Shown here piece after piece: positions 43,999 to 53,217 of a DNA stretch of 64,000 bases. This stretch comes from Oecophyllibacter saccharovorans (lineage in GTDB: Bacteria > Pseudomonadota > Alphaproteobacteria > Acetobacterales > Acetobacteraceae). Position 1 is the stretch's first letter. Each line of letters starts with the position of its first letter. The stretch is taken from the NCBI RefSeq assembly GCF_006542375.1, contig NZ_CP038143.1:1550001-1614000 (forward strand), written 5' to 3'. The notes beneath the pieces are model-generated. The model saw only the letters and a list, made by a program, of their open reading frames with translations. It made no database searches and had not been told where the DNA came from. The translations under genes and the position numbers were made by a program.

Positions 43999-44780
43999 CC
44001 GCGCAGCTTCAGCTCCGGCTGGAAGGCTTCGAGGGCCCGCTTGACCTCCTGCTGGAGCTGGCGCGCACCCAGAAGGTGGACCTGCAGTCGCTCTCGCTGC
44101 TGCAGCTCGCCCAGCAATATCTGGACTTCATCGCCCAGGCCCGCCACCTGCAGCTTGAACTGGCTGCAGACTGGCTGGTCATGGCCGCCTGGCTGACCTG
44201 GCTCAAGTCACGCCTCCTGCTGCCCCAGCCCGAAAGCGACGCTGACGCCGAGCTTGAGGAAGCCTCAGACCAGCTCCAGGCCCGCCTGGCTGAGCTTGCC
44301 CGCGTGCAGGCCGCAACCGCCTGGCTCCAGGCACGGCCCCGGCTTGGGCGCGACGTGTTCGCGCGCGCAGAGACCGAGGATCATACGGTCCGCACAGCCG
44401 GCCCGCTTGAAGGCGATGTCACCCGGCTGGTGAGCGCCTATCTCACCGCCCGCCGCCGTTCAGCACGCCAGCGGCACTACCGCCCGCCGCCCGTGCGTTA
44501 CTGGACCGTGCAGCAGGCCCGCACCACCCTGATGCGCCTGCTGGGCGCGCGCGCCCTGCAGGGCGGCGCCGGCGGCGGATGGCACAACCTGCTCGCCCTC
44601 CTGCCGGAGCTGATCCCTGCGTCTTCGCAAGCACCGTCGTCGGCTCCCCTGCAGGCCCGCGCCGCCCAGGCGGCTTTGCTGGTGGCCGGGCTCGAGCTTG
44701 CCAAAAGCGGCACGCTCGAGCTGCGCCAGCCCGCGGAATTCGCCCCCATCGCCTGGCGCCCGGCCCCCACGCCCGACTGA
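43995..44780 (+). CDS. scpA: Segregation and condensation protein A, probable CTG start
   Basis: 261 residues if begun at CTG 43995. The conserved ScpA N-terminus (LRLEGFEGPLDLLLELARTQKVDL) is encoded from about 44013. No ATG, GTG or TTG precedes it in frame back to a stop at 43923; the first such codon (GTG 44076) would cut through the conserved helix. CTG 43995 overlaps the SPOR stop as CTGA, a variant of the common ATGA coupling, so it is the best start. ScpA is the kleisin that bridges the Smc heads; the N-terminal helix pairs with Smc, and the C-terminal winged helix (about 200-261) is present. scpB is 1.8 kb away, beyond an unrelated gene. A terminator follows. Confidence 0.85.
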   Translation: MTAQLQLRLEGFEGPLDLLLELARTQKVDLQSLSLLQLAQQYLDFIAQARHLQLELAADWLVMAAWLTWLKSRLLLPQPESDADAELEEASDQLQARLAELARVQAATAWLQARPRLGRDVFARAETEDHTVRTAGPLEGDVTRLVSAYLTARRRSARQRHYRPPPVRYWTVQQARTTLMRLLGARALQGGAGGGWHNLLALLPELIPASSQAPSSAPLQARAAQAALLVAGLELAKSGTLELRQPAEFAPIAWRPAPTPD

Positions 44781-44806
44781 AGTGGCCGAACGGTCAAAGC
44801 GCCCAC

Positions 44807-44839
44807 AAAAAAGGGAGAGCCCGAAAGCTCTCCCCTTTA
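44807..44839. terminator. Rho-independent terminator between scpA and gfo
   Basis: GGGAGAGC (44813-44820) and GCTCTCCC (44827-44834) with loop CCGAAA, flanked by A-run on the left and T-run on the right. Serves convergent scpA and the gfo-like gene. Confidence 0.85.
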
Positions 44840-44888
44840 TCCCGGCCAGGCCGGAAAACCGTCGTTGCGTAAGTAAGCTGCCGGAAGC

Positions 44889-46085
44889 TTACAATGCGCT
44901 CCACAGACCGTCGGGCCCGTAGACCTGCTGGGCCCAGTCCGCGCCCTCATGCACGTCCACCAGCTCGCCGTTATTGCCCGCGCTGCGGACGATGGCGCTG
45001 ATGATCTGCACGTCGCGCCGGCCTTCCTGCCAGGTGGCGGCAGAAGGCTTGCCCGAGGCGATGGAGGCGGGCAGGGCGTCCAGCTGGTGGCCCCACTGGG
45101 TGGCGGTGAACTTCTGGAAGTAGGGCTGCTGGAAGATGTGGTCGTTGCCGTGGCCGTTGCTGAACAGGCGGGCCTGGTTGTTGTAGTAGGAGCTGCCCGG
45201 CTGGATCTCGACATAGTTCTTGTCGCCGATGACCGCAAAGCGGTTGCAGCCCGCGCTGCCGAAGGAGGAAGCGCCCTCGGCCACCGCGCCATTGGCGTAA
45301 TACAGCGTCCAGCTCATCGCGCCGTCCACGTCATTGACATGCATGATCTCATGGGCGCGCACGGCGATGGGGTCCTGGTTGGAGAGGTAGCGGCTGGCAT
45401 TGATGCCGTAGATGCCGAGATCTCCCAGCGAGCCGGAACCGGCCATGGCGCGGTTCAGGCGCCATTTCAGGTAGGGCAGGTCGCGGTCGGGCAGCTGGTT
45501 TTCCAGGTTGGCGGTCTGGATGAGCTGCAGCTTGCCGACCTGGCCCGCCTTGAGCTGGGCGATGACGTCGCGCGTCATGGGGTCGAAATGCACGCGGTAG
45601 CCGATCATCAGCTGCTTGCCGGCCTTCTTGGCGGCAGCGGCCATGGCGTCGCAGTCTTCCACGGTGGTGGCCATCGGCTTTTCGCACATCACGTGCTTGC
45701 CTGCGGCAAACGCAGCCTCGGTGAAGTGGCGGTGGGTGGCATTGGGGGTGATGACATACACGGCGTCAATGGCCGGGTTGCGGGCGATGGCAGCCCAGTC
45801 CTTGTAGGTATAGGCGCTGTTGGGGCCCAGCTTGTATTTGCGGGCGTAGAACTCGGCCTTGGCCTTGTCGCCCGAGATGACCGCAACCAGCTCGGAATTC
45901 TCGGCCGTGCTGAAATTGGGGAGGATGACCTCGGTTGCGTATTTGCCCAGGCCCAGCACCGCATAGCCGAACTTGCGCTTGCCGTTGGCCGGCCGGCCGG
46001 ACTGGGCGAAGGCCGACATAGCGGGCGTTGCGGCCATTGCCGCGGCACCGAGGCTGGCGACCTTGAAGAAATCTCTGCGTTCCAT
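44889..46085 (-). CDS. Gfo/Idh/MocA oxidoreductase, glucose-fructose oxidoreductase-like, Tat-exported
   Basis: 398 residues. The N-terminus MERRDFFKVASLGAAAMAA is a Tat signal (RRxFFK) with a predicted cut near FAQS (about 28). The Rossmann domain has GYAVLGLGKYATEVILPNF, then the hallmark GKHVMCEKPMATTVEDC and LMIGYRVHFDPM. The C-terminal sheet includes WRLNRAMAGSGSLGDLGIYGINASRYL. This pattern follows Zymomonas periplasmic GFOR, which turns glucose and fructose into gluconolactone and sorbitol using tightly bound NADP. The substrate here is inferred. The gene interrupts the usual scpA-scpB order. Its export fits the tatB and tatC genes nearby. Confidence 0.85.
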   Translation of the reverse strand: MERRDFFKVASLGAAAMAATPAMSAFAQSGRPANGKRKFGYAVLGLGKYATEVILPNFSTAENSELVAVISGDKAKAEFYARKYKLGPNSAYTYKDWAAIARNPAIDAVYVITPNATHRHFTEAAFAAGKHVMCEKPMATTVEDCDAMAAAAKKAGKQLMIGYRVHFDPMTRDVIAQLKAGQVGKLQLIQTANLENQLPDRDLPYLKWRLNRAMAGSGSLGDLGIYGINASRYLSNQDPIAVRAHEIMHVNDVDGAMSWTLYYANGAVAEGASSFGSAGCNRFAVIGDKNYVEIQPGSSYYNNQARLFSNGHGNDHIFQQPYFQKFTATQWGHQLDALPASIASGKPSAATWQEGRRDVQIISAIVRSAGNNGELVDVHEGADWAQQVYGPDGLWSAL

Positions 46086-46561
46086 GTTTCAAGCCCTCAA
46101 AAACTGTTCCGACCGATCCGGCACCTTGCCCAAGGAGGAAAGGGCGCCGGCCTGTCCTGCTGCCCAAAGTATCTGCCCCCGCCCGGGGAGGAAACTGCCC
46201 TGGCATTAACTGGCCCATTAACTGTTTTTAACAGTCTCCGGGCGCGCAAAGCAGGTTCTTTCAGGTCGCATGACAGGCAATCTGTCACTTGCCGGAAGCC
46301 TGCCACTCTTTTTTTCACTTATGAAGGGGCTTATCCCTGCACCCAGTGCAGGGCAGCATCTTGCTAGGGCCGGTTTTTGATTTGCGCCCTTCTTTCCCAT
46401 CACCTGAAACAACCAATACTGCATTGGTCCTGTTAACAGATCTGCCTGAAAACCGGTTCTGCCTGCAGGTCCATTCCCTGCAGGGCCCCGATCTGACATA
46501 ACAGCCCTGCCTCTTATTAGTCTTACAGCAAGCCAGACACAGAAAGACGGAACCCCGGTGC
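46086..46561. other. Gap between the gfo-like gene and scpB, with several inverted repeats
   Basis: 476 bases between divergent genes, no gene seen. It holds a direct repeat CATTAACTG (46204-46212 and 46216-46224), an inverted repeat ACTGTT/AACAGT (46221-46235), TGACAG/CTGTCA (46271-46287) nested in GGCAA/TTGCC, and the hairpin CCCTGCAC/GTGCAGGG (46335-46353). The density of palindromes about 120-270 bases ahead of the gfo-like gene suggests regulated transcription of that gene. Confidence 0.5.
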
Positions 46562-47314
46562 ATGCAGCCTTCAGCAAGGCCCCGCTCTGAAGCAGACCCC
46601 GCAACCCCCAGTCCCGCGCACCCAACAGCGCCAGGGGTGCGGGCGGAAGCGGTCAAGCTGGCTGAAGCCCTGCTCTTTGCCAGTGCAGGCCCTGTTGCGC
46701 GCCAGGCGCTGGCTGAGTTCCTGGCCGGGCGCGGCTTTGCGCGCGAGGCCGAAGGGCTTGAAGAGGTGATCGCAGCCCTGGAGGGGCTTTACGCAGGCCA
46801 TGCGGTGGGGGTGGTGGCGGTTGCAGGCGGCTGGCAGCTGCGCACGCGCCCCGATTACGGCCCCGCCCTGGCCCGCGTGGTGGAAAAGCCGCGCCGTCTG
46901 GGCCGCGCAGCCATGGAAACCCTGGCCGTGGTCGCGTATCATCAGCCCTGCACGCGCGCCGAGATCGAGGCCATACGCGGCGTCAGCCTCGGCCAGGGCG
47001 TGCTTGAGCCCCTGCTGGAGGAAGGCCTGCTGGCCCCGCGCGGGCGCAGGGAAGTGCCGGGCCGCCCGGTGCAGTGGGGCACCACGCCTGCCTTTCTGCG
47101 CCTGTTCGGCCTCAACCGCCTGGCCGACCTGCCGGCCAGGGGGGAGCTGATGCTCGACCCCCAGCCGACCGGCCCCGCTGATCCGGAGCCAGCGCCGGAG
47201 CCAGCGCCGGAGCCGGAGTCAGAGGGCGGCGCGCCGGGGGAGGCCGCAGAGAAACAAGCCACCCGCACCGGGGCACGGAGCGGGAAGAAGGGAGACGGGG
47301 AGAGGGATGTTTGA
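46562..47314 (+). CDS. scpB: Segregation and condensation protein B
   Basis: 250 residues. Two winged-helix domains (about 28-110 and 115-185) with the family block RLGRAAMETLAVVAYHQPCTRAEIEAIRGV and GRPVQWGTTPAFLRLFGL. A C-terminal disordered tail is rich in Pro/Glu repeats (PEPAPEPAPEPE) and Gly/Lys. ScpB dimers bind ScpA in the Smc condensin complex. The start is uncertain because the first 25 residues are Pro-rich and no Shine-Dalgarno is clear. Its 3' end overlaps tatB by eight bases. Confidence 0.9.
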   Translation: MQPSARPRSEADPATPSPAHPTAPGVRAEAVKLAEALLFASAGPVARQALAEFLAGRGFAREAEGLEEVIAALEGLYAGHAVGVVAVAGGWQLRTRPDYGPALARVVEKPRRLGRAAMETLAVVAYHQPCTRAEIEAIRGVSLGQGVLEPLLEEGLLAPRGRREVPGRPVQWGTTPAFLRLFGLNRLADLPARGELMLDPQPTGPADPEPAPEPAPEPESEGGAPGEAAEKQATRTGARSGKKGDGERDV

Positions 47315-48131
47315 CCTGAGCTGGGCGGAGATGGCGCTCCTGGTCGTTGTGGCCCTGATCTTCATCGGCCCCAAGGACCTGCCGGTCGCCATGAAGGCGC
47401 TTTCCAAGGGGATCCGGGCCATGCGCGGCCTGGCGGCGGAATTCCAGCGCCACCTTGATGAGATGGTGCAGCAGGCGGACCTGGGGGAGACGCACCAGCA
47501 GTTGCGCGACCTGCAGAAGTTCAACCTGCGCAACCAGGTGGAACGCATCATCGACCCCGACCGCAGCCTGCGCGACGGACTGGACCTCAAGGAAGCCACC
47601 GGCCAGGGCGCGGGTTCAGTTCCCCCGAAGCCTGAGCCGCTCCCTGAAGGCCTGCCCCGCGCCCCGGCCCCCCCGCCCGCACCGCCGCCGTCGCTGTCCT
47701 CACCCAGGGTCGCGCCCACGGCAGCAGCCTTCTCCGGTGCCCCGGAGGGCGCGCAGGAGGACCTTCAGGGCGGCCGCACCCCAGGCACGCTTCACGCCCC
47801 CCAGCAGGCGGCGCCATTGGGGGAAGGCACAGGCCAGGCCTCAAACCGGCCGCACGACCAGGCCCCGGGCGAGGGGGGCGAGGTGTCGGAAGCGCAGCTC
47901 ATCGCCCTGGCGCCTGCCATCCTGCCGCCGCGCACGGCCAGGCGGCTGGTGCGCGAGGCCGCCAGCTGGCAGCGCCCTTCCGTCCTGCCGCCCGAGGTTG
48001 CGCTGCATAACGGCATCCGGGTCGTTATCATGAGCGAGACCCGCACCCTCGACGATTCCGGTGAAACCCCTCCTGCTTCCCATCCGGCAGAACCCGAGAC
48101 CGCAACCCTGAAAGAAGCCCCGCATGGCTGA
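47307..48131 (+). CDS. tatB: Sec-independent protein translocase subunit TatB
   Basis: 274 residues. MFDLSWAEMALLVVVALIFIGPKDLPVAMKAL is a textbook TatB start: short membrane helix, hinge GP, amphipathic helix to about residue 60. A very long Pro/Ala/Gly-rich C-terminal tail (about 100-190) follows, then a weakly conserved basic segment. TatB with TatC binds twin-arginine signals. The usual tatA is absent between scpB and tatB here. The gene overlaps scpB by eight bases and tatC by eight bases. Confidence 0.92.
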   Translation: MFDLSWAEMALLVVVALIFIGPKDLPVAMKALSKGIRAMRGLAAEFQRHLDEMVQQADLGETHQQLRDLQKFNLRNQVERIIDPDRSLRDGLDLKEATGQGAGSVPPKPEPLPEGLPRAPAPPPAPPPSLSSPRVAPTAAAFSGAPEGAQEDLQGGRTPGTLHAPQQAAPLGEGTGQASNRPHDQAPGEGGEVSEAQLIALAPAILPPRTARRLVREAASWQRPSVLPPEVALHNGIRVVIMSETRTLDDSGETPPASHPAEPETATLKEAPHG

Positions 48132-49017
48132 GAGCAATCCCATCAACGACACCCCCATGCCGCTGATGGCGCATCTGACCGAGCTGCGGAAGCGGCTGAT
48201 CTGGTGCCTGGTGACCTTCGCCCTCGCTTTCGTGCTGTGCTACCATTTCTCGGGCGACATCTACCGCTTCCTGGCCCAGCCGCTGGCTGCGATCATGCGC
48301 CAGCGCGGCGAGCAGCCGCACCTGATCTACACGGCTTTGTACGAGGCCTTTTTCACCCATATCCGCGTGGCCGTGTTCGGGGCCTGCTTCCTGGCCTTTC
48401 CCATGATCGCCATCCAGGCCTGGATCTTTATCGCGCCCGGGCTGTACCAGAACGAGAAAAAGGCCTTCGCCCCCTTCCTGATCGCAACTCCGGTGCTGTT
48501 CCTGGTGGGGGCCGCGCTCGCCTATTACGTGGTGTTCCCCTACGCCTGGGAGTTCTTCCTCTCCTTCCAGCAGAGCGGGGGGAAGGACAGCATGGGCATC
48601 GAGCTTCAGGCGCGGGTGTCGGAATATCTCAACCTGGTCACCAAGATGATCCTGGCTTTCGGCATCTGCTTCGAACTGCCGGTGGTGCTGACCCTGCTGG
48701 TGCGCGTGGGGCTGGTGAGCACGGCCCAGCTGCGCAAGGTGCGGCGCTACGCCTATGTGGCCGCCTTCGCCATCGCTGCGGTCATCACCCCGCCTGACGC
48801 GATCACCATGCTCACCCTGGCCGTGCCGCTGATAGGGCTTTATGAGATCTCCATCCTGGCCGCCAGCCTCATGCAGTCCCACCGCCGCCGGCTCAAGGAC
48901 AAGGCCCAGGCCGAAGCTGAAACTGAAGCTAAACCAGGAGCCGCCAAGCCTGCCCCCGAACCGCCCGAGCGCCTTTCCCACCAGGCCGAAGCCCAGCCCC
49001 AACCGCCGCCGCAATAA
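48124..49017 (+). CDS. tatC: Sec-independent protein translocase subunit TatC
   Basis: 297 residues, six membrane helices. Family marks: PLMAHLTELRKRLIWCL (N-terminal cytoplasmic site for the RR motif), IYRFLAQPL, FGACFLAFPMIAIQAWIFIAPGLYQNEKK, FGICFELPVVLTLL and the final AVITPPDAITMLTLAVPLIGLYE. TatC is the primary receptor of Tat signal peptides. A Glu/Pro/Ala tail of about 45 residues follows the last helix. Overlaps tatB by eight bases. Confidence 0.96.
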   Translation: MAESNPINDTPMPLMAHLTELRKRLIWCLVTFALAFVLCYHFSGDIYRFLAQPLAAIMRQRGEQPHLIYTALYEAFFTHIRVAVFGACFLAFPMIAIQAWIFIAPGLYQNEKKAFAPFLIATPVLFLVGAALAYYVVFPYAWEFFLSFQQSGGKDSMGIELQARVSEYLNLVTKMILAFGICFELPVVLTLLVRVGLVSTAQLRKVRRYAYVAAFAIAAVITPPDAITMLTLAVPLIGLYEISILAASLMQSHRRRLKDKAQAEAETEAKPGAAKPAPEPPERLSHQAEAQPQPPPQ

Positions 49018-49078
49018 CCTGCCCTTATCTGCCCTGACCCCCTGACCGGCCCGCTTTTCCAGACGGAGTTTTCCCTCA

Positions 49079-50383
49079 ATGCACGACCTCAAAGCCCTCC
49101 GCGCCGATCCCGCCGCCTTTGACGCCGCCCTCAAACGCCGCGGCCTGCCGCCTGTGGCAGAGCAATTAGTGGCGCGCGATGAGGAAGGTCGTGCAGCGAT
49201 GGCCGAGCTTCAGGCGGCCCAGGCGGAGCGCAAGACCCTGGCGCGTGAGATCGGCCAGGCCAAGCGCAAGGGCGAGGATTCTGCCGAGCTTGAAGCGCGT
49301 GCCGTCGCCCTGCGCGAGCGGATCGACATGCTTGAGGATAAGGCCGTTCAGCTGCAGGGTGGCGTACATGCGGACTTATTGATGCTGCCCAACCAGCTCG
49401 CCCCTGACGTGCCTGAAGGGGCGGATGAAAACGACAATCTCGAGCTCAGCCAGTGGGGGGAGCGGCCTGATTTCCCCTTTGAGCCGCGCCAGCATTTCGA
49501 GCTGGGGGAGGCGCTGGGGCTGATGGATTTTGCCGCAGCCGCCCGCCTATCAGGCTCGCGCTTCGTCATGCTGCGCGGCGCGTTGGCGCGGCTCGAGCGC
49601 GCGCTGGGCCAGTTCATGCTCGATACGCACACCGGCGAATTCGGCTACCAGGAAACCACCGTGCCGTTGCTGGTCAAAAATGCAGCTATGGTCGGCACCG
49701 ACAAGCTGCCTAAATTCGCCGCGGAATCTTTCGAAACCAGAGACAGCCGCTGGCTGATCCCCACCGGCGAGGTGCCGCTGACCGCCTCGGTGATGGGCGA
49801 GATCCTGCCTGACGCCGCGCTGCCGATGCGTCTGACCACCCTGTCGCAATGCTTCCGCTCCGAGGCCGGCTCTGCAGGGCGCGACGTGCGGGGCATGCTG
49901 CGCCAGCACCAGTTCACCAAATGCGAGCTCGTCTCCATCACCCGGCCCGAAGACAGCGAGGCCGAGCACGAGCGCATGACCCGCGCGGCTGAAACCGTGC
50001 TTGAAAAGCTGGGCATCCCTTACCGCCGCATGCTGCTCTGCGCGGGCGATACGGGCTTCGGCGCGGCCAAGACCTATGACCTGGAGGCCTGGCTGCCCGG
50101 GCAGAAGGCGTGGCGGGAGGTCTCTTCCTGCTCCAACACGCGCGATTTCCAGGCCCGCCGCATGAATGCCCGCTACCGCCCGGCCAAAACTGAGGGGGAG
50201 GGCGACAAAGCCGCCAAGGTGGCGCCTGCTTTCGTGCACACGCTCAACGGCTCGGGCCTGGCTGTGGGGCGCGTACTGATTGCGGTGATGGAGAACAACC
50301 AGCAGGAAAACGGGGACATTCTCATCCCCGAAGCCCTGCGGCCTTACATGGGCGGGCAGGAAGTCATCACCAAAGCGGGCTGA
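49079..50383 (+). CDS. serS: Seryl-tRNA synthetase
   Basis: 434 residues. N-terminal coiled-coil arm for tRNA-Ser binding (about 28-105, with [24 protein letters not shown] split over two helices), then the class II core: motif 2 [21 protein letters not shown] and motif 3 [21 protein letters not shown] precedes the ATG. Last gene of the scpB-tatB-tatC-serS run, closed by a terminator at 50403. Confidence 0.97.
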   Translation: MHDLKALRADPAAFDAALKRRGLPPVAEQLVARDEEGRAAMAELQAAQAERKTLAREIGQAKRKGEDSAELEARAVALRERIDMLEDKAVQLQGGVHADLLMLPNQLAPDVPEGADENDNLELSQWGERPDFPFEPRQHFELGEALGLMDFAAAARLSGSRFVMLRGALARLERALGQFMLDTHTGEFGYQETTVPLLVKNAAMVGTDKLPKFAAESFETRDSRWLIPTGEVPLTASVMGEILPDAALPMRLTTLSQCFRSEAGSAGRDVRGMLRQHQFTKCELVSITRPEDSEAEHERMTRAAETVLEKLGIPYRRMLLCAGDTGFGAAKTYDLEAWLPGQKAWREVSSCSNTRDFQARRMNARYRPAKTEGEGDKAAKVAPAFVHTLNGSGLAVGRVLIAVMENNQQENGDILIPEALRPYMGGQEVITKAG

Positions 50384-50402
50384 AAAACCTTCTCCCGACA
50401 TG

Positions 50403-50436
50403 AAAAACGGCCCCGGTGAAAGCCGGGGCCGTTTTT
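50403..50436. terminator. Rho-independent terminator after serS
   Basis: AAAAACGGCCCCGG and CCGGGGCCGTTTTT form a 14-pair stem with loop TGAAAG (bases 50404-50437 give or take one) and a T-run. Bidirectional: also stops the Suv3-like helicase gene from the other side. Confidence 0.9.
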
Positions 50437-50481
50437 GTTTCGCTGTTTTACTGGTCTGCTGTTTCAGCGCTCAGCGCCGCT

Positions 50482-53058
50482 TCACGCCTGGGGGCGCCTG
50501 CGGCTGCTGCGCGCGGTTGCCGTGCGGCGGGTGGCGCGCTTGGGCGGCTTGCCGTCCCCGCCCGGGCCAGAGCCACCAGTGTCCCTGCCGCCGCGCCGGC
50601 CGGGATGGCGGCTCTGGCGGCGGGTGGTCTCGCGCATGCGGCTCTGGGTGCGCAATACCTGCTCGATCCAGTCATCAAGGGTGGCTGCATTGCGCTCGGC
50701 GGTTTCTAGATCGGCGTAGATCTCGGGAAAGCGCATCGCAAGCCAGCGCCAGGTCACCAGCAGGCGGTGACGCTTTTCAGCCCGCTCCAGCTCTTCATTG
50801 GAGGACTGCGCTGCAGGCGGCAGGCGGCCGGTGCCGGGCGGGGGCACCTGCTGGCCGCGCGCATGCTGGGCGGCCCATTCCACCAGGCGGGCAACACCGT
50901 TGTCACGCGTGTTGACCGGGCACATGGCGTAGGTCCAGCGGGTGTTGAGGTCGAGGTCCTCAACGCCTTCCAGCTCGGCTGCGATCTCCATCGCCTGTTC
51001 CATGTCGGCCAGGCGGTAATTGGGGTCGTCAGGCCGCAGCACCGCGCGCTTGATGCGCGCCAGCACGCCGTAGAGGCTGTCCGTGCCCACTTCGCCTGCC
51101 ACCGCGTCAACGATATCGGCGTCCGGCTGCACCAGCGGGCGCAGCTCCGTCTCCACCTCGGGCGCGGCTTCAAGCGCGCGCCGCACTACGGTCGGGCTGC
51201 CCGCCCCTTCCAGCACGCAGACCAGGCCTTCCTCATGCTTGCCGTAACGGCCCGCGCGCCCGCCGATCTGCTTGATCTCCTGGGTGGTGAGGTTGCGGTT
51301 CTCGCGCCCATCGAATTTCTGCAGCGCGCTGAACACCACGCGCTTGATCGACAGGTTGAGCCCCATGCCGATCGCGTCAGTGGCGATCAGGATGTCCGCT
51401 TCCCCGCTGTTGAAGCGCGCAGCTTCCGCCCGCCGCACCTCAGGGCTCAGCGCGCCGTAGATCACCGCGACCTTGCGGCCCTGGGCCATGAGCTGGGCGC
51501 GCAGGTCGAGCACCTCGCGGCGCGAAAAGGCGATGAGCGCATCGCCGGCCTTGAGCTCCTTGAGCGCCAGCGTGCCGCCTGCCTTGAGCGGGCTCTTGCG
51601 CTCCAGGTGGATCTCCTCGACCTCGTCGCCGCACAGCTCGGCGATGCGCTTGACCTGGGGGATGCAGTCCGCAGCCCCCAGCACGAAGATCTGGCGCGCG
51701 GGCACGCCCATGATGGCCGCCGTCCACGCCGCGCCGCGATCGGGGTCGGAAAGCATCTGCGCTTCATCAATGATGGCCACGTCAACGGGGCGGTTGAAGG
51801 GGCACATCTCCACCGTGGCCGCCACATGCTTGGCGGTGGGGTCGATGATGCGCTCCTCGCCGGTGGTCAGCGAGGTGGGCACGCCGCGGCTGACCAGCGA
51901 CTCGCGGAACTCATGGGCCAGCAGGCGCAGCGGGGCCAGGGCCACGCCGCTTTCAGCGCCGGCCAGCGTTTCAAGCGCGGTGTGGGACTTGCCGGAATTG
52001 GTCGGTCCCGTCACCAGGGTGATGCGCCGCTTGAGCGCGCGCGCGGTGCGGAAATGACCTGCGAACTTGTCCAGGGCCGCCACGCGCGCGATCGCCTCAT
52101 TGCCCTGCGGTGTTGCAGGCTCCAGCGTGGGGAGGGGGGCTTTTTCCAGCGCGCCTTCAGGCGGCCCGCTTTCGCCACGCCGCCAATAGGGGATGAGCTG
52201 GCGGCATTTCTTGAGCTCGGAGGGCTCGAAATAGAAGGTCTCGCGCCCGTCCTCATCGGTTACGCGGCGGGCGACGGGCAGGCGGTTCTCAGCGATCCAG
52301 CGCAGCGCGTCACGGCGCGAGCAGCGCAGGATTGCAGGCACTTCCTCGAAATCAACGAGCGTATCTTCCCACTGCTTGAGGCGCTCAAGCTCCTGGGCGC
52401 GGCGCTCTTCGGCGCGGGCGCGGATCTCGGCCTGCTCTTTCTGGCGCTTCTCTTCAGCTTCGACCAGCTCGCGGGTCAGGTTCTGGTCGTGCACGCCAAA
52501 AGCTTCCGCCACCGAGGCTGAAAGATTGGCAAGCTGCGCCCCCGAAAGGGTGACACCGCTGTCGGCAAGCTCGGTCCGCACTTCCTCAAGCACCTGGGCA
52601 GGGATGCTGCCCATCGACCGCCACCGCTCCTCCAGCACACCCTGAAGCACGTCGCGCAGGTGCTCGGCATTGATGTTGGGGTCGGTGACCAGGGCCACGG
52701 CCTGCTGGATGTCGGGCTTGCGCACCCAGACTTCCATATCGCCTTCAACGATGGCGTTCAGCTGCGCGGTCCAGTGCCGGCGGCGCACCTGGCACAGGGC
52801 CTGCTTGAGCTCGGCGCGCGTGAGCTCAAGCAGGGGCTTGCCGGTATTGTGCTCGGCAGAGGCGATGAGCCCGCGCACCTGGCTGAGCAGCGGCGCGCGT
52901 TCACGCGGGGTGATTTTGAGGGAGTCGCCGTACTCATGCTCGGCCTTTTCCAGGATGGCTTCGGGCGCAATGGGAGGCATGGGGGCGGGCGTGGCGGCGG
53001 GGGCCGGCGCGTGCGCGGCATCGTCGAGCGGCGGCTCGGAAGGATTCTGATCACTCAT
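50482..53058 (-). CDS. Suv3-like ATP-dependent RNA helicase
   Basis: 858 residues. An N-terminal region of about 330 residues (helical, with a charged Glu/Arg coiled coil near 205-235 and a winged-helix-like part near 240-285) precedes the helicase core. Core motifs: VTGPTNSGKSHTAL (Walker A, near 345), IIDEAQML (DEAQ box), IATDAIGMGLNLSI and QIGGRAGRYG. This set is that of Suv3, the helicase partner of mitochondrial RNA decay, and its alphaproteobacterial relatives. A C-terminal Suv3-type helical bundle is followed by an Arg/Gly/Pro tail. It probably unwinds structured RNA or RNA-DNA; partner nuclease unknown. A plus-strand open frame over it is a shadow. Confidence 0.88.
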   Translation of the reverse strand: MSDQNPSEPPLDDAAHAPAPAATPAPMPPIAPEAILEKAEHEYGDSLKITPRERAPLLSQVRGLIASAEHNTGKPLLELTRAELKQALCQVRRRHWTAQLNAIVEGDMEVWVRKPDIQQAVALVTDPNINAEHLRDVLQGVLEERWRSMGSIPAQVLEEVRTELADSGVTLSGAQLANLSASVAEAFGVHDQNLTRELVEAEEKRQKEQAEIRARAEERRAQELERLKQWEDTLVDFEEVPAILRCSRRDALRWIAENRLPVARRVTDEDGRETFYFEPSELKKCRQLIPYWRRGESGPPEGALEKAPLPTLEPATPQGNEAIARVAALDKFAGHFRTARALKRRITLVTGPTNSGKSHTALETLAGAESGVALAPLRLLAHEFRESLVSRGVPTSLTTGEERIIDPTAKHVAATVEMCPFNRPVDVAIIDEAQMLSDPDRGAAWTAAIMGVPARQIFVLGAADCIPQVKRIAELCGDEVEEIHLERKSPLKAGGTLALKELKAGDALIAFSRREVLDLRAQLMAQGRKVAVIYGALSPEVRRAEAARFNSGEADILIATDAIGMGLNLSIKRVVFSALQKFDGRENRNLTTQEIKQIGGRAGRYGKHEEGLVCVLEGAGSPTVVRRALEAAPEVETELRPLVQPDADIVDAVAGEVGTDSLYGVLARIKRAVLRPDDPNYRLADMEQAMEIAAELEGVEDLDLNTRWTYAMCPVNTRDNGVARLVEWAAQHARGQQVPPPGTGRLPPAAQSSNEELERAEKRHRLLVTWRWLAMRFPEIYADLETAERNAATLDDWIEQVLRTQSRMRETTRRQSRHPGRRGGRDTGGSGPGGDGKPPKRATRRTATARSSRRRPQA

Positions 53059-53217
53059 GCCCCATTAGTGGCCCATTCCCGCCGCTGCATCAATGCGCTA
53101 GAGAGGGGAAAACCGATCCGGCCCGGCCTGCGCCCCGACCGTGAGCCCCCAGTCTGAAATTATCCCTGAGATTACCCCTGCGCCTACCCCTGAGCCCAAG
53201 AGGAGTTCCCAGCCGTT

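Noticed and set aside
50767-52521. 584-codon plus-strand frame opposite the Suv3-like helicase
   Set aside because: Shadow; the minus strand carries all helicase motifs.
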